Positions 41,107 through 54,255 of a stretch of 64,000 nucleotides of DNA are shown here, piece after piece. Numbering within the stretch: position 1 is the stretch's first letter; every line of letters starts with the position of its first letter. The DNA is from Lineus longissimus (taxonomy: Eukaryota; Nemertea; Pilidiophora; Heteronemertea; Lineidae). Below the pieces are notes generated by a model. The model did no database searches. It saw nothing but the letters and a program-made list of their open reading frames with translations, and was not told the DNA's origin. The position numbers were made by a program, and so were the translations under genes. Location of the stretch: NCBI RefSeq assembly GCF_910592395.1, contig NC_088315.1, positions 2,482,501-2,546,500 on the forward strand. Reading direction: 5' to 3'.

Positions 41107-41636
41107 TTAACACCTTCAGCGCCAAACCACGTCGCTCTACGTGGCCCAAACCCCCCTCCTGGAGCTGGTTATCGGAGTCTCATGGACTTCATGAAAGAAC
41201 TACGCCATCGCCATCTTCAGGGTAAGATAAGAACTGAAAAGGTCTTTTAGGTTCCTCTCTTGCCCTGAAGATGGCGATAGCGTAGTTCTTTCATGGAGTC
41301 ATTTGAAGTTCTGAACTACGCCATCGCCATCTTCAGGGCACGGGAGGAACTGAAAAGACCCAAACCACTGAATAACAAAATAAAGCTGTTCCGACACTGG
41401 GAATTTTTAGGGGGTCGGGGGTGTTGGAAAAGGGGTCCTTTTTTTTTTGGTCATTTTTCAAGCAAAAAATAAGATATAGTAAATGAGTGTAGCAAACATA
41501 ACTCTATTGATTCAAGAAGACCTTGTCTTGGAGAAGTTACTGCAAAAGACTTTATGCAGCCATCTCTTATAATGTTTTCTTCTGGGGGTCTGAAAAGGGG
41601 GTGTTGGGGGTGAAACACCGGCACTGAAGGTGTTAA
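41107..41636. mobile_element. TTAA-flanked MITE, long copy (530 bp)
   Basis: Ends are TTAACACCTTCAGCGCC at the left and a diverged inverted copy ending GCACTGAAGGTGTTAA at the right. Its left half repeats the hairpin modules of the 7571-7903 copy (GGAGTCTCATGGACTTCATG and CTACGCCATCGCCATCTTCA). Its right part, from about 41360, is unrelated AT-rich sequence absent from the short copy, so one copy is a deletion or insertion derivative of the other. Confidence 0.8.
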
Positions 41637-41999
41637 GACGTCACAACAAAGCATACATTTCTCCATCCGCAAGACCTGGATGTCCAGTTATCTTAATGAG
41701 ACATCATCATGAGTGCAGAGATAGTAGGTCATTAGAACAAGACACCATTGTGTCTGCTTATAGCCTTTTTAATGGCTGGTCATCAGGAGGAGATGTAAAA
41801 CTGGCTGCTGTTTCTCCAATTAACCTCTATGGTTGAATGTCTGGTTCTATGAACCTGGGCGTTTCAGCATCACTAGCTCATTGCTATGGTTGTCCATCAA
41901 AAGGAAGACATCACAAACAAGGTTCCTTATAGCAACAAGGAACTTATATTAAAGCAGCATGACACATCAACAACCAAGTTTTTAGGTTACAAAAATGTT

Positions 42000-42005
42000 T
42001 TTATT
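42000..42005 (-). terminator. Candidate deubiquitinase poly(A) signal
   Basis: Minus-strand AATAAA about 1.2 kb after the stop codon, followed on that strand by a T-rich stretch. It would give a 3' UTR of about 1.2 kb. Confidence 0.45.
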
Positions 42006-43190
42006 GTACAAGTTACATGCTTGAAGCCGATTTGAGTGACTTGAAATCAACACTTGTGTATCAACTCCAAACGACTTCCAAATTAATTAATGACACTACA
42101 TGACATCCAAATCAGCACAGGGGGATTCACACACACAATGTCTGTTTTTGCTGTACCCACTTAAGTAAAGACAAGCTTGGTGGTTCCCAAAGCCACCTGG
42201 TCAATAGGTTTACAGTCGACAATAATAAATAGAGGTCACACAAAATAAGGGTCATCTAATGATAACAAAGTAACTAAGTACAATGGGAGCTACAATTTTT
42301 ATCCAAACCAATTTGAAACCAACTTGAATTTGTGAAATCTTTGCTGCAAATTATTAGAAATGACATCTATCATCAAAAACATAATCCATGCTAATGGTCC
42401 AAATAGATTTCAAGCAGTCACCTCAATTATGCAAGCCAGGCCACTTGAACTCCTTGAAATGTTCAGAGATACACACAAAATTCTGCGGCGTATAGACACA
42501 CATTCTATTGCCAATGACTAAGAGAGCAGATAGCAGCATGTGATAGGGGGATCACAAACCCCTTCTTGTTGCAACTATCTACAAAGTTTGCACATCTTTT
42601 AAATAACCAAGATTTGATCAGACATTCCCAATATGTAAAGAAAGATTTTTCGAGACCCCCGCACAAACACACACAAGAGTAGACAGTTTTACAATTGGTA
42701 GAGTGCGAAATGTTCTAGTTCTGCCAATCGAATTCATCCCCTCTGAAAGCCGCGATTTCAAGTAAGTCTTAATCAAACTCACTCCAATACACAAACCATC
42801 GACACTAAAATCATCCACTCAGCAACAAAAATATGTCAACTACACAAATATCTAGCGCCTGCAAGTTTTTAGTGCACTCTCATAAGTGGCCAAAAATACA
42901 GCAATCTTCATACAATTTGTAGCACATTAGAAACCTGCCACATGTACAGGATGTATCAAAGTTAATCAGTATTTTCCCAGTAGTACCAAGATGTTCCCAT
43001 CTCCCACACTCAAGACAAACACAGTGGGTTTGGCTTTGCAAGTTTAAGTAGCCAGCAAAACCTTGAAAATCCCCCATCTGAACACTGAGCTCCCTTGTGG
43101 TACAATGGATGTGGCATCTTTGATTCTGAACGCTGTTGATAGCATTCACTATAAAAATAGAGCCACAGAAGTGACAGCTAATCGTTGGTG

Positions 43191-46100
43191 CTACAAAGTT
43201 GTTGTCCTACAACGCTTGTAAGGTCTTTCTGGCAAATCCTCTGCCTCGGCAGAACGTTTTCGGAGCCAGGAAGATGGAAGACGTCCCACCCGAGACCTCG
43301 GCGATGACGGAACATGCCCATCACACTCTGAATCACTTTGACTACTGGTCCGTTTTCTTGTCCTGGTGGAACATTCTGGATACATCACAGTTGTTTCATT
43401 TAGCTTTGTGGCCTTGGTGGGAGATCGTGTAATCTTTTCAGACAATTTTTCTGGTGTCTCTGATAGTTTCAATGGTGAAATAGTCTTTTCTACTGCCTTT
43501 TTAAACTTTTCTGGTGATTTTACCATGTTTTCCGGTGCGTTTGGTGGTTTAACGAATACTTGATGTGCTACTAAAACATTACATGGTGACTCTAACAATT
43601 TTTCAGGTGAGTTTACAATGTTTTCTTGTGTGACTGAACAGTTTTCTAGTGGTGGCGTTAGAGGTTCATTATTCATAACTACAGCGGTAACCAGTGATTC
43701 GACAGGTCTTTCTGATGTTACCACAAGTTTTTCTGGTGATCTCACATATATGTCAGCCAAGTTAACATGTTTTTCAGGTGACTTCACAAGTATTTCTGGT
43801 GAATTCACCGTTTTCTCAGACATGGCTGAGCTAGGCATCTCACATGATAAATCTCCTGAAGTTTCAGACAAACTGACTGATTCAACATGAACTGTTTTCA
43901 AAACTTGGTCAGAAGTCGGATTAGTCTTTGACGGTGACGCGTCTTCCTCCTGAGGGGTTGCCAAGAGCTCTTTCTCTCCAAGACCCTGGGCAGGGGAGGA
44001 GTTTCTAGTCTCCATTCTTTCTAACTTCTCTGGGGTGGCTGCAGAAAAGTCTGAGACAGCCACTTTGTCTGGGGTTTCAACGCTTCCTATGCCCCCAACC
44101 AAAAGAACAGGCCTGTCTTCCACAAAATCTGGAATAGTTTTCCCTGGGTTCATTAACATATTCACAGCGAATGGTTCCCGGTCACCGACCATATCAACTT
44201 CACTGTTGCTAGACTTGACAAACTCATCAGAGTTTTCGATCAGTCTCCCCAGCATCTCGCCAGTCGTCATAACGCCATCAGTTGCCAAAGAAATACAACG
44301 CTGAAGCCCTGATGCTCCACTGTTGACACTGTCCTCATTCACGCTACACATCTTTGACAAGACGTTCTGGACGACCTCAGTTTGTTCATTCTCCTCACTT
44401 TTGATATTGAGAATGATCTCGTCACCTGAATCGTCAGCTGGGGCAGCATTCAGTGCCTGTGCGATCTCCTCGAACTGGACCGACTCGTTCTTTCTCGTGT
44501 AGAGTAGGATGTATGCTTGGCTCTTCGTCACTTCCTTGATTTTACACGACTCCACTCGTGCATCATTACAATGGACCCAGGAACCTGGAAAGGAGGAAAC
44601 AGACTTGTAATTGACTCAAGACTACCAAGGTTGCGTATCAGTTATGACTCCCACTTGCATCAACTTTGAGGCTGATTATGGTTTTACTCACCAGCTTCAT
44701 CATTCCAGCAGAATGCAGTATAGTGCCCCGAGCTGAACCCTCTCCCATGGTGGATCACCACGGCAGACAGTTGGTAGAGAAACGGCCCTTCCTCTGCAGC
44801 CGAACAGAAAGGACTTAGATCAAGCTCCTCGCCGAAGTCAACATGGGTGTTAATTTTCTCTCTGTGGTTTCTTCCCGACCACCTGAAAAGATATGAAATG
44901 AAATAGCTCTCCACTCACTAGCATACAAACATGATTTCCCACATAACAGCTTGAGGCTACACATCTTGTTTACTGGAAGACCTAAGAGTAATAAGGGCTC
45001 AATGGTTGCTGCACAACTTTTTCATGGGAATAGCTAGAGAAGAAAACTGTTCACTATGGTAGAAAATGCTATGATGCATTGCATGGCCTTATGTCAATGC
45101 CTCGGAATGTCCTAGGAACGTCACCTAGCAAAGAGGTCAAAGTTTTGCAAATAACAAATAAAATAATACAACTACAACAAGGACATCACAAACACAGGCT
45201 AGGGCCACATGCAACAAGGACTAATGGGCAAGTCATTCATCAGGGCACCCTGGGCAAAAAAATAGCCGATAGACGGAAGCTAGCCCAGTCCGCAAAGATA
45301 GCAAAAGTTAGTGACTGACCGAGTGAGAAAAGGGCAATAAATACTGTCGTTAAGTGAGTCTCCTTGGTGTATAAATGCAAAGAACAGGGCCAGCTGCAGC
45401 CCGAGAATATAATCACTGCAATGTGCAACAAAAAGATCTCTTGCCAGATTTGGTACTGATCGCAGGTCACAGGTATTGTGCATACGAACAAAGAATCACT
45501 CTGGAAACCTACTCCGTCAGATGTGTAGATCTCATCATGTCCCAAACACTATTCTTAAGTCTTATTCAAATGATTTTTTGTAAAAGCCACGTGCTCCAGG
45601 GTGTAAGGATGACATACTGCTCTCAAAGTGTTAAACAGACATACCTTCTGGACCGGGTGGGAAGATGCAACCCAAATTGCACATACCTGAACCGCTTGAG
45701 ATGCAATCGCAAAACCTTTGGGAGTTTGTTTATCATGAATGTCTTCTCCGCTTCAGTTCGTACGACTGGTTTGTGGGATGCTCGTCTTCTCTTGCCTGCA
45801 GGGGAAAAGGACATTGATTGTTAGAGATGTCGAGTGAAATGGTTGAGTAGCATTGAGATCATCATTCCTCATACCAAGCCTGGACCACATTACGAGGAAA
45901 ACTCTAACAATAACCAATGCAGAAGAAGGCTACTTACTGTTGCAGTTCTCACATGCATAGATTCTTCCTTCAAGCTTTTCAACTTCAGTAAACTTGGCCA
46001 ACATTTCAGTCAAATTGCAACTTTCCTGTGATACGATCTTGTACGTCCCTGAAATCTGGTAGCGATCAGGAAACTCCAGCGACAGATCACAAAACGGCTC

Positions 46101-49100
46101 ATAAGTATTACTGAGGTTTTTGCATGCTAGGCACTTCACCTGAAATTCATAAAGAGGTTTTTATTGTATATTTATTCCTGTCTTAAGTGTTTCCTGATCA
46201 TCCTTCTACTCAAAATGGGATCTTACTCGAATGGAAAGTGTGTACGGATCATGAACGACGACGGTTCAAAACTTCTGAACATATCTCTAATTTCATATGC
46301 TTTTGAAAAGTCGTTACCTGGCTCACAAGTTGTCCCTGGAAGGTCGATGTCACGAGGTTGTTGGCTAGTTTAAGTAGCCGCCGGCTCTGTGCAGATTTCG
46401 CATTCTGCATCTCATTTTCAACTTTGTCTAGCAGTTCTCTGAAATGATAAGTCATACACAAATGAAATATTTATCTTTTTTGGGGTCATACCTGCACTAC
46501 TGATAGTTGATACTATAATGTAGGATTGGTAAAAGAAGACTTCGATGAATGATTTCACTCCTTGTCCAATCTATACAGTTTGAAAGATTGTGGTGGCACT
46601 TTTGACCAATAGTTGATGTCCTGATGTCAGTGCTGACGACAATACCCCACTGCCCCTCATCGTTAAAACACAGTACCCCACGTAGGCCGATCACTTTCTG
46701 TCGAGATGGCAGATTTTCTGATATAACATCACCTGGACAGGCTAGCACAATCAGCACAATTGGACACAACTCATAATTGCAAACTGTGACATATCGTGAG
46801 TTTACTTTCTCCTTACGTTAAAAACTCTTGTGCATCCTGCTGTGAATATCCCTTGAAGAAAGGTATGATGTTCCATACTGCATGCAGCATTGAATGTGGA
46901 CTGACAATGCCCCACTTGCCTGACCACATCACTCTGAACAAGGCGTGGAGTTCATGACTCAGCGACCTGGAAGGAAAAGGAAAATTGCTGGAAATTGAAC
47001 TTCAATACTCAATACTCTTTTGAAACAGAGCCACGTTCGGTAAAGTTGGAACAGTGTTGGGTAACGAAGCAAAGATTTTCAGCTTATTTGCGATACTTAC
47101 TGCACTCCACCTTGACGTAACTTGGCCAACTGCACCGCTTTACTCTGACCAGAGCCACCACCATTCAAGCCTCCCTTCTTGTGTATGCAGCCTTCCAGCG
47201 GGGAAATAACTTGCTGTAAGAAGAAGAGGACTCGAGTATGACTATTACCTGGCAGTGTATAGGTGTTTCATACTGATATATTCCACCTAATATTTCTTGT
47301 TTGACTCCACTAGTGACTCCTATGGGAGGGTTTACTGAGCTATTTCAGATGTATATACATGAGTGTATCTACAGGGTGCTTGAAGAGGGCGCTGCATGTC
47401 CAACCACATTGCCTGTTTGAAGCTTGGTTCCCCATATTCCACCACCATAATATTGTGGCACAATGATTGATCCTATTAATGTAGTTTCAAACCTTTATCT
47501 TATTTCTCACTCAGCACATGAAAACTCACATCAAAGCATTCCATTGTTGTCTGTCTCTGCAGAAGTCGTGGCGACTGTCGTACGGTGGTTGGACTTGTAG
47601 GTGTAGCAGATGCTGACGAACTTCGGCGACTAGATATGGGCACAGGAGACTCAGAGTTGAGAAAATGTTGGCGGAATTCGTCCATCGAACTGAAAGAAAA
47701 ACTGATACAACATGGAGTTGATTAGTCACTGGGTTAGTCAAGAGAAGCAATGAAACGCAACTTGGTCAAAAAAGCAAAGCAGGAAAGTGTTTATCTACAA
47801 GGAATTAATAGTTAAACCTCTGGTTAGATGAATCCTCTTAGCCACACTATGGCAATACATGGGAGAGAGGAAACTCAGATCTCAAAACCGGGCAGAACAC
47901 ACCGTTACCCTTGATTGGCAGAAAGCCTAGGATTAGGGTAAGTGCAATAAGCTATGAACAGCTGAAGAAAGCCAAGTTTGCTAGAGCAATCACAGTGTTC
48001 TATGCTGCCCATTTTGTTCTGGTGGGCCACCAAAGCAAAATGATAACAGCACCAGACTAAAATGATAGAAGCACCAGATCAAAAAAGTCTTGCAGCAGAC
48101 GTAAGTGGAGGAAAACCTACAACCACAGAAGAGATCTAAGCTTCCCATGTGACAAAAGAGATTGGGTTTAGAACATCACATCGTACTCATTTGGCCAATG
48201 CCACAGGGAATTTACCTTAATACTTGTAAAATTGCATTCATGTAGCATGTATTTCCTAGATTCCTCAAACCAACAACGCCTGGTATCATGGTCTTTTTCT
48301 TTCTGCTGATGGTTGCACTTGGCGTCGACATTTTGGGCGGCGGGGTGGGCTTGGGTGGTGGAGGTGCCTGCGGTGGAGGCTTGGGTTTTGGTAGCGGCGG
48401 GGGGCGATTCTTCCACACATTGTCGCGCCAGGTGTAGAATGCTCGGCCAAGCAAACGAAGCCTGAAAAAAGGAGGTCAATCTTGACACTTTCTTTTGTGT
48501 ACAAATGCTAAGAGGCAAGAAGTGATGAAAACCCGGATGCCCTATCTGAAATGTCTCCTTTATCAGTTGTGGAGTTTCATGGCATCGCAATACTCGTCAT
48601 ATTTTTCTAAAGACATCTCCGTGCTCTGGGCAAACGTCTTACGCCAGTTACCTGACAGCTCTGGATGGGGCACATTTACAGATTTCAAACCAAGAGGAGG
48701 TACAAAGAATTTAGAAAAACCTTATAATAGAACACATCTCACCTTCTGTGCAACAGAGCAGTATAACTCTTATCTTGATTGATCAGATGATTAGCACTAG
48801 CAGACCTACTGGGGAACCCTGAGAATGTCCGAGACCTCAGAATGCGCTTCCCTCGTGATTCTAAATCTGTGAACGTCTGTGTTGCTATTGCACTAAGCGC
48901 ACTCCGGAGAAGACGAATGTCTCCAGCCGCATTGTCATTGAGCACATATTCATCACATTCATAGCTGAAAGTGAAAGCAGAACGAGTCAAGATTTCATGA
49001 CAGCATGTTGAAGGTGGAATTCTAATCAGTCTCTTCTTACAAGATATTACCGTCTCTATTGACACTTATTGGGGCATTTGGAGTCCCATGTCCAACCTTT

Positions 49101-50008
49101 GACATAAATACTTGTAGAGCCCAGGTCAGTCTAACCACTTATGGAAGATAAGATTAACAATCGCCATGTTAAACACAACCACTTCAACACTTGTTTTCAA
49201 CAGCCCAATCATTGCGAAAATGAAAATTCTCATGATTGCAAATCAACTTGACATACATACTAACTAGCATTTAACAATAAACATAGTTTGAGTTTACCAG
49301 TACCACTTACCAGAAGACATATTTGTCATTCACTTCCAGAGCAAGAGGATGCTGAAATAGTGAAATAAGAGAGGATCATGATACTAAGCCTGATATGGTT
49401 CGTTTGGCAAAGACGTGTCATGTTAAAGAAACCTTAGAAATGTCCAGCCATCTGGGGAGACAACTGTAGCATATTGTTGAGAGGGAAATGACAAAATCAG
49501 TTTCTTCAACATACAGACTACTCACTTTTGAATCAAGGAAATGGTTTAAAGCATGCTCCTCATTGTAGCGTCCACAAGCAACATGGGGACAGCTCAAGCA
49601 AGCCTGAAATAAATGTAATGACTTTTTTACAACAACAGCTTTAAAATAATTCAAACCAGAGGCAAAGTGTCCATCTTGATGGAGACAGGCTCAGCTCATT
49701 AGGTTTCATACTGTCCAGTACAAAAAACAAGCACAAAATTCCCAACATGGTGGTCCAATACAATAACTTTTTCTCTGAAATATTAAACCACTTTTTCCCT
49801 TCACACCAAATGAGTAAATCTACATAAAATACATCTGAACATAACAACATTTCCCTCTTTTCTGCATGCTCATTCGAAGAGGACTGGTTCGACTTACCCA
49901 AACACTTTCAGTGGTACCACAGACATTACAAAGCCATTTCTGAGGGTTCAAGATTGAGTGGTCCCTGGCAGGGTTGACCTTTATCACATGTTTACAATTG
50001 TCAACCAT
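43191..50008 (-). CDS. USP44: Ubiquitin carboxyl-terminal hydrolase of the USP44/USP49 group, complete
   Basis: Cysteine protease that removes ubiquitin. Vertebrate USP44 acts in the mitotic checkpoint, and both USP44 and USP49 act on histone H2B. Exons: 50008-49898, 49603-49526, 49351-49311, 48964-48743, 48461-48216, 47689-47530, 47213-47101, 46966-46817, 46438-46318, 46139-45938, 45795-45687, 44882-44692, 44584-43191; phases close to 1,045 residues (human USP44 712). An N-terminal UBP zinc finger (about 1-75, [12 protein letters not shown]) and a [12 protein letters not shown] block come first. A proline-rich linker (about 170-195) follows, then catalytic Cys223 in [16 protein letters not shown], zinc pairs CLAC and CENC, catalytic His571 in SGHYTAF and Asn588/Asp589 in WVHCND. 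After residue 610 comes an extra tail of about 435 residues with many SPEK motifs, ending in a basic stretch. Human USP44 has no comparable tail. Confidence 0.95.
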
Positions 50009-52549
50009 CTTGGTTGTGTTTTAATCTACATCTTCACCTGGAAGACAAATAAAATATCCTCGTGAACCCATTAGACTATGGGGTGGGAACTATGGAAACT
50101 GGAAAGATTTGTCATTGTTCAGCACAAACAATACAGGTCGGATTCAGAACACGGCCTTAAGACATGTTGATAGTGACAAGAAACCATTTTTTAGACCTTA
50201 CTCCCTCAAGGCATAAAAGAAATCAAAGGGAAAACGGACTCAACCCTTGGGCCAAAACCATAGAAAGAGAGAAAATCAACAACTAATCAACATCTCAACA
50301 ACCCCTGATAGATTACCATACAAAACAAAAGATCAGGTAAGCAAGAAACTTGGTGTCTGATGAATAGACTCCAGGAGTTACATCCTGTTCATTATGCAGG
50401 CCCACCCAACAAAGGTGTCAAGTCCCAAAGGATTGTCTGCACTTCTGAGTAAATGGAAGTGATGAATCATCGGTCTTGGCATTCCAGACAGAGATCCTCT
50501 CATCAAGGGCTGGCTCCAAACATAGCGAAGGGCCCCCAATCAAAACTCACAATGAAGGACAAAAATGAACAAAGCAGGTCTGAAGAAGTGTGCCATAGAA
50601 GAAATGTTTTTTTTGTGAATAATGATTGATTGCTGAATCAGTGAATGCACTGTCTTGTGTACTTTCAGTTCACTTTGGCAAAAAGGAAACAAGGTAAGCC
50701 TGCTTGGTCTCGTTATTGTACCTGTAAGTGAGAGCTGAGCAAAAGAGACCTCAGCCTGGACTGGCAATACTAGCTTCAGACATCACCTGACCCCCCCCCC
50801 CCCCTTTTGCCAAAACGGTCAGCAGCCCAAAACTGAAAACAAAAGGTTACATTAAACTTAAAGTTACAATACAGAATCAAAATCCCAAACAAAGTATTGG
50901 ATGACATAAGACTGATGACATCTATAGTAGTAACTACTACAAAATTTCACAATAAAAAATGCATCATGATAAAGCATGACAACCGCGACGTGACAGCAGT
51001 ACATTTGTGTGCACAACGTACATGTATGCAGGCCTATAGTACACATCAATACACAAAAATCGGTGTGAATGCCAAAAATTTGGGGTGGCCCTCTCTTGCG
51101 ACCACAAAGTTTACTCGACTCACACGGATTTGCGATAGGCCCGATCTTCAAAAGGTTGACACGGGTAGATTCTACTCGATTTTAGCTGCTTTCCTGCAAC
51201 AAAAGCGATGACACTGACTGTTGGCAAGGGGTTAAATTTCAACAAAGAACTTACACCTCGCTGGGAAAGATTCTGGCTTCACGGAGAGCGCCATCTTAAA
51301 TTCTATCCCACAATGCTGTATGAGGTCGAGGTCAGCTGGGCTGACACCTTTCACCCCTTTGCGTGGGCGAGTTTATGTCAATGGAGGAGACTACGGTCTC
51401 ACCAGCCGGTGAGGAGGCGAGGCCTACCTGCCTGGCACTGGACAGCATTTCAACACAGGCCGACGCACATCAAAAGTTCAGTGTACACATACGTCGGCAA
51501 CAACAGCAAAATGCGTAGTTTCTTGTTAGCCGCCTATTAAGTAGCGCTCTAGGTTTCAGAAACTCCATAAAACATGTCTTTGCCCAAACGACTGCTAAAT
51601 CAACGCTGGTATACTGTGAGAACCAAGATATTAATGATTTTTTTAGGAACTACGAGTTGGCCGCGCATGAATACAAAATACTCCCTCATGAGACCTCAAG
51701 CCTTGGATCCACTCCGTCGACCCCGACTCCGTAGGGGAGGTAATGGACCGATTAACTCTGATGGTTCAGTATGATATCGGGGGATTGCTTGCACCCGCCC
51801 CCTTTCCCCCCATTGTTTACCAGTTGTTAACCCCGCTGGACCAATGTATACCTCAGAAGTTTCCTGCCTATGTATTAGGTGGATTACTGAAGGCTTTGTT
51901 CACACCAGATCATGACATAAGCACAACCATGGCAAACAAACTGAAACAAAGACAAAAGCGCTGATATTCTTCGGGCAATTCTGAAAATACATGGACTGTT
52001 GAAGGTTAAGCTCAGGGAAACACTGAAAAATCTAGCCCACACCGTTTTTACCAAAATTTCTACAACTGGCTGCCCAAGTGTACTGAAACGGACCAAACAC
52101 ATACATAATCACATCGATGATAGCTTCTTCTGGTCTAAACGTGGGACCCCTTGGTGGGACCCAGCAACATTGAAAACTTTATCCTCACTAATAGGTGGCA
52201 GCATAAAGATTTGACCTCCAACGCACCTGAAACGTATGGGGTCAAACCCACGGGAGTAATGCCGCGAGATAGTCTCTAGTATTGAAGTAAAGATAGGCTG
52301 TAATCGGGGTTCATGGAATAAGTCGTCCCCGTTACCCCTTACAAAGTTGAACACTTGTCACATATTCAAGATTTTTATCAAGGTTACATCATTATAAACA
52401 GGCTCATTTGATATCATTTCGGATTCGAGATGAGTTTTGAACACATTGGATATGTAATGATGCACCCAATGATGAAAGAGAAACCACACATAGCCTGACA
52501 CCCCTCCCACAATTTATTTACGTCAAGTTGAACCAGTCCACATTCTAAC
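50009..52549. promoter_or_regulatory. Divergent intergenic region between the deubiquitinase and PLCL
   Basis: No exon was confirmed. An AG acceptor-like site a few dozen bases upstream of the deubiquitinase ATG suggests a spliced 5' UTR. The interval should hold both promoters. It also contains a C16 run near 50791-50806 and dispersed-repeat copy B at 51433-51695. Confidence 0.45.
51433..51695 (+). repeat. Dispersed repeat, copy B
   Basis: This is the inverted partner of 5873-6144; see that entry for shared landmarks. Similarity starts at TGGCACTGGACAGCATTT and fades after CTCATGAGACC. The two copies lie 45 kb apart, each upstream of a minus-strand gene but in opposite orientations relative to it. 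Confidence 0.75.
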
Positions 52550-52799
52550 ATGGCTGACGAAGGTGAGGTCGGAAAAAGCCCTGACATGGATAGCCAGGCA
52601 GAGGACGACGAGATATTCCTAAATGGTGAAGAACAGAATCAAAGGGATAACAATCTGTTGCATCCTGAGGATAATACTCAATCGGAAGGGGGAATACCCC
52701 GCCGAAGCAGCCTTGTCAAAGATGCATCACACCGTGCATGTCGAAATAAGAAAACGGTTTCATTTAGTAGTATGCCGACGGAGAAGAAAATTGCAAACG
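52550..52799 (+). CDS. PLCL1: First coding exon of a phospholipase C-like (PRIP) gene
   Basis: PLCL1/PLCL2 are catalytically inactive PLC relatives that bind inositol phosphates, phosphatases and GABA-A receptor partners. The exon starts MADEGEVGK, is acidic, and ends at a GTAGGC donor after 250 bases (phase 1). Its last part reads PRRSSLVKDAS..KKTVSFSSMPTEKKIAN, closely matching the vertebrate PLCL N-terminus just before the PH domain. KTVSF fits the RVxF docking motif for protein phosphatase 1, a known PRIP partner. The PH, EF-hand, X/Y and C2 exons are not in the window. The gene cannot be assigned to PLCL1 rather than PLCL2 and may predate their split. Confidence 0.85.
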
Positions 52800-54164
52800 G
52801 TAGGCTGAGTTTTATTCCTGTTTTCTCCTGCTCGACACGACTGAGAATGTTCTGCTTGGTCAAGTTCGCTTCTGCATGTAGTTTTCTGCTGATCTATGCA
52901 AATTTTACATGAATTAAGCTTGAGGTATTCTTTTATGCAGCGTTTTTATTCGGGCTGTCAGATCTGTTAATAATCTGTCTGGCCTGCTGCACTGGCGCCA
53001 TCTACCGTTGTGTGATGTAAGCAGATGCCTCCAGAGGCCGGGAGATTATTAATATGTAGGCTCTATTATATTTCCAGAATAAATAAAAGTAAAAAAAAAA
53101 GAAAAAAAGCAGAGACCTTGTAGACTGATACACTATACAATAATACATGTAGGCCTATTTCATTGTACACAAAGAGTTTGTTTGATTTATTACCTGAACA
53201 TGTTTTTTATTACCTTGTGCTTTGTGGTAATTACTAGGCCCCTATTTCCCCACCGATTTATTAATAGCACATTGGCCTGGGGCCTGGGCAAAGGGGATCC
53301 AGATAGGCCTAGATCATAGATGTTACCTAGGAGTAGCATGAGCAAGGCACTTTGCACTTTACCATCATGACACTCACAGTCTTGAATTAAAGGGTGGTAG
53401 TCATGATTTACTGCACTTCCTGGTGTGTAGGCACCTTTATTTTGAGTGGAGAGCCTTTATTTTGAGTGGAGCAAATCTTCATGCAGACTGCCAAATCAGA
53501 CATTGATTACAGATAAATGTATCTGCTTGTAAATACCTGCCAATAATGAGTAATTGACAGTATTGCATTGTCTCTTGTGTTTTGTGTGATATTGCGCTGG
53601 TCAATATCTGTTTATTGAACAAGTGTGGAACAATGTTGTCCCAATTTCACCTGTTTGGACATAAAATCAATTTCAGATGTAGACAAAGAGCTTGTGGGAA
53701 TATGTAGGGTGCAAATAGCGCCATATAAATGTACCTTTACTTACTAGAGGCTTTTAGAAGGATTGGGCATACCGTAAAATCCTTTGTATGAGGTCAGTGA
53801 TTGGCCTATATATATGACTTGCCAATAAATGGAAAAATCCTTCATGAAGACTCGATAATATTTGACTCTTCTTAGTGTCTGCAGTCAAGCCAAATGTCAA
53901 ACCCACCACATTACAGTTTTAGATTAGAATAGAATTAGAAAAAAATCAATATTGCAAAGAACTCAATGTGTTGCCATACATAATGTACAATATACAAGTT
54001 CTTTGATGTCTTTTTAAGCATCAAAGTGCACCAGGTGGTTTCAACATCTCTTAATTAATTTCCAATTTGAATACAATATTTCAATGCAAGTGCTGCTTCA
54101 CATATCATTTAAGAAATATTTTCACAAAAAAATTGCTGCAAAATCTATAAAACCCTTCTGTATT

Positions 54165-54255
54165 TTACGCGCCGGTCACCGATCCAAAGGTTGACCGCGC
54201 TCAACATTGCTTAACTTCCACTCTGGGGCCAACGCACCAACCACTGGGCCTTAAA
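54165..54255 (-). repeat. 5S rRNA-derived, SINE-like fragment
   Basis: On the minus strand GAAGTTAAGCAATGTTGAGC, then CGGTCAACCTTTGGATCGGTGACC, follows the central part of metazoan 5S rRNA (AAGTTAAGCAACGTTG.., ..TTGGATGGGTGACC). The usual GTTAGTACTTGG is altered. Just upstream, GGCCCAGTGGTTGGTGCGTTGG looks like a tRNA A box. The 5S ends are missing, so this is not a functional 5S gene. It may be a composite pol III SINE. Confidence 0.6.

Larger units (their letters stand above)
40206..43190. other. Convergent 3' regions of SAP30BP and the deubiquitinase
   Basis: No exon seen. It contains the long TTAA MITE (41107-41636), a G10 run near 40449 and two candidate plus-strand poly(A) hexamers, ATTAAA at 40702-40707 and AATAAA at 41379-41384; the latter is inside the MITE. 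The part from about 42000 to 43190 is the likely 3' UTR of the deubiquitinase. Confidence 0.5.

Noticed and set aside
51574-51774. MSLPK.. open frame that also occurs at 5786-6001 in inverted orientation
   Set aside because: The shared frame follows from the dispersed repeat pair. Its downstream parts diverge and carry indels, so selection for protein is not supported.
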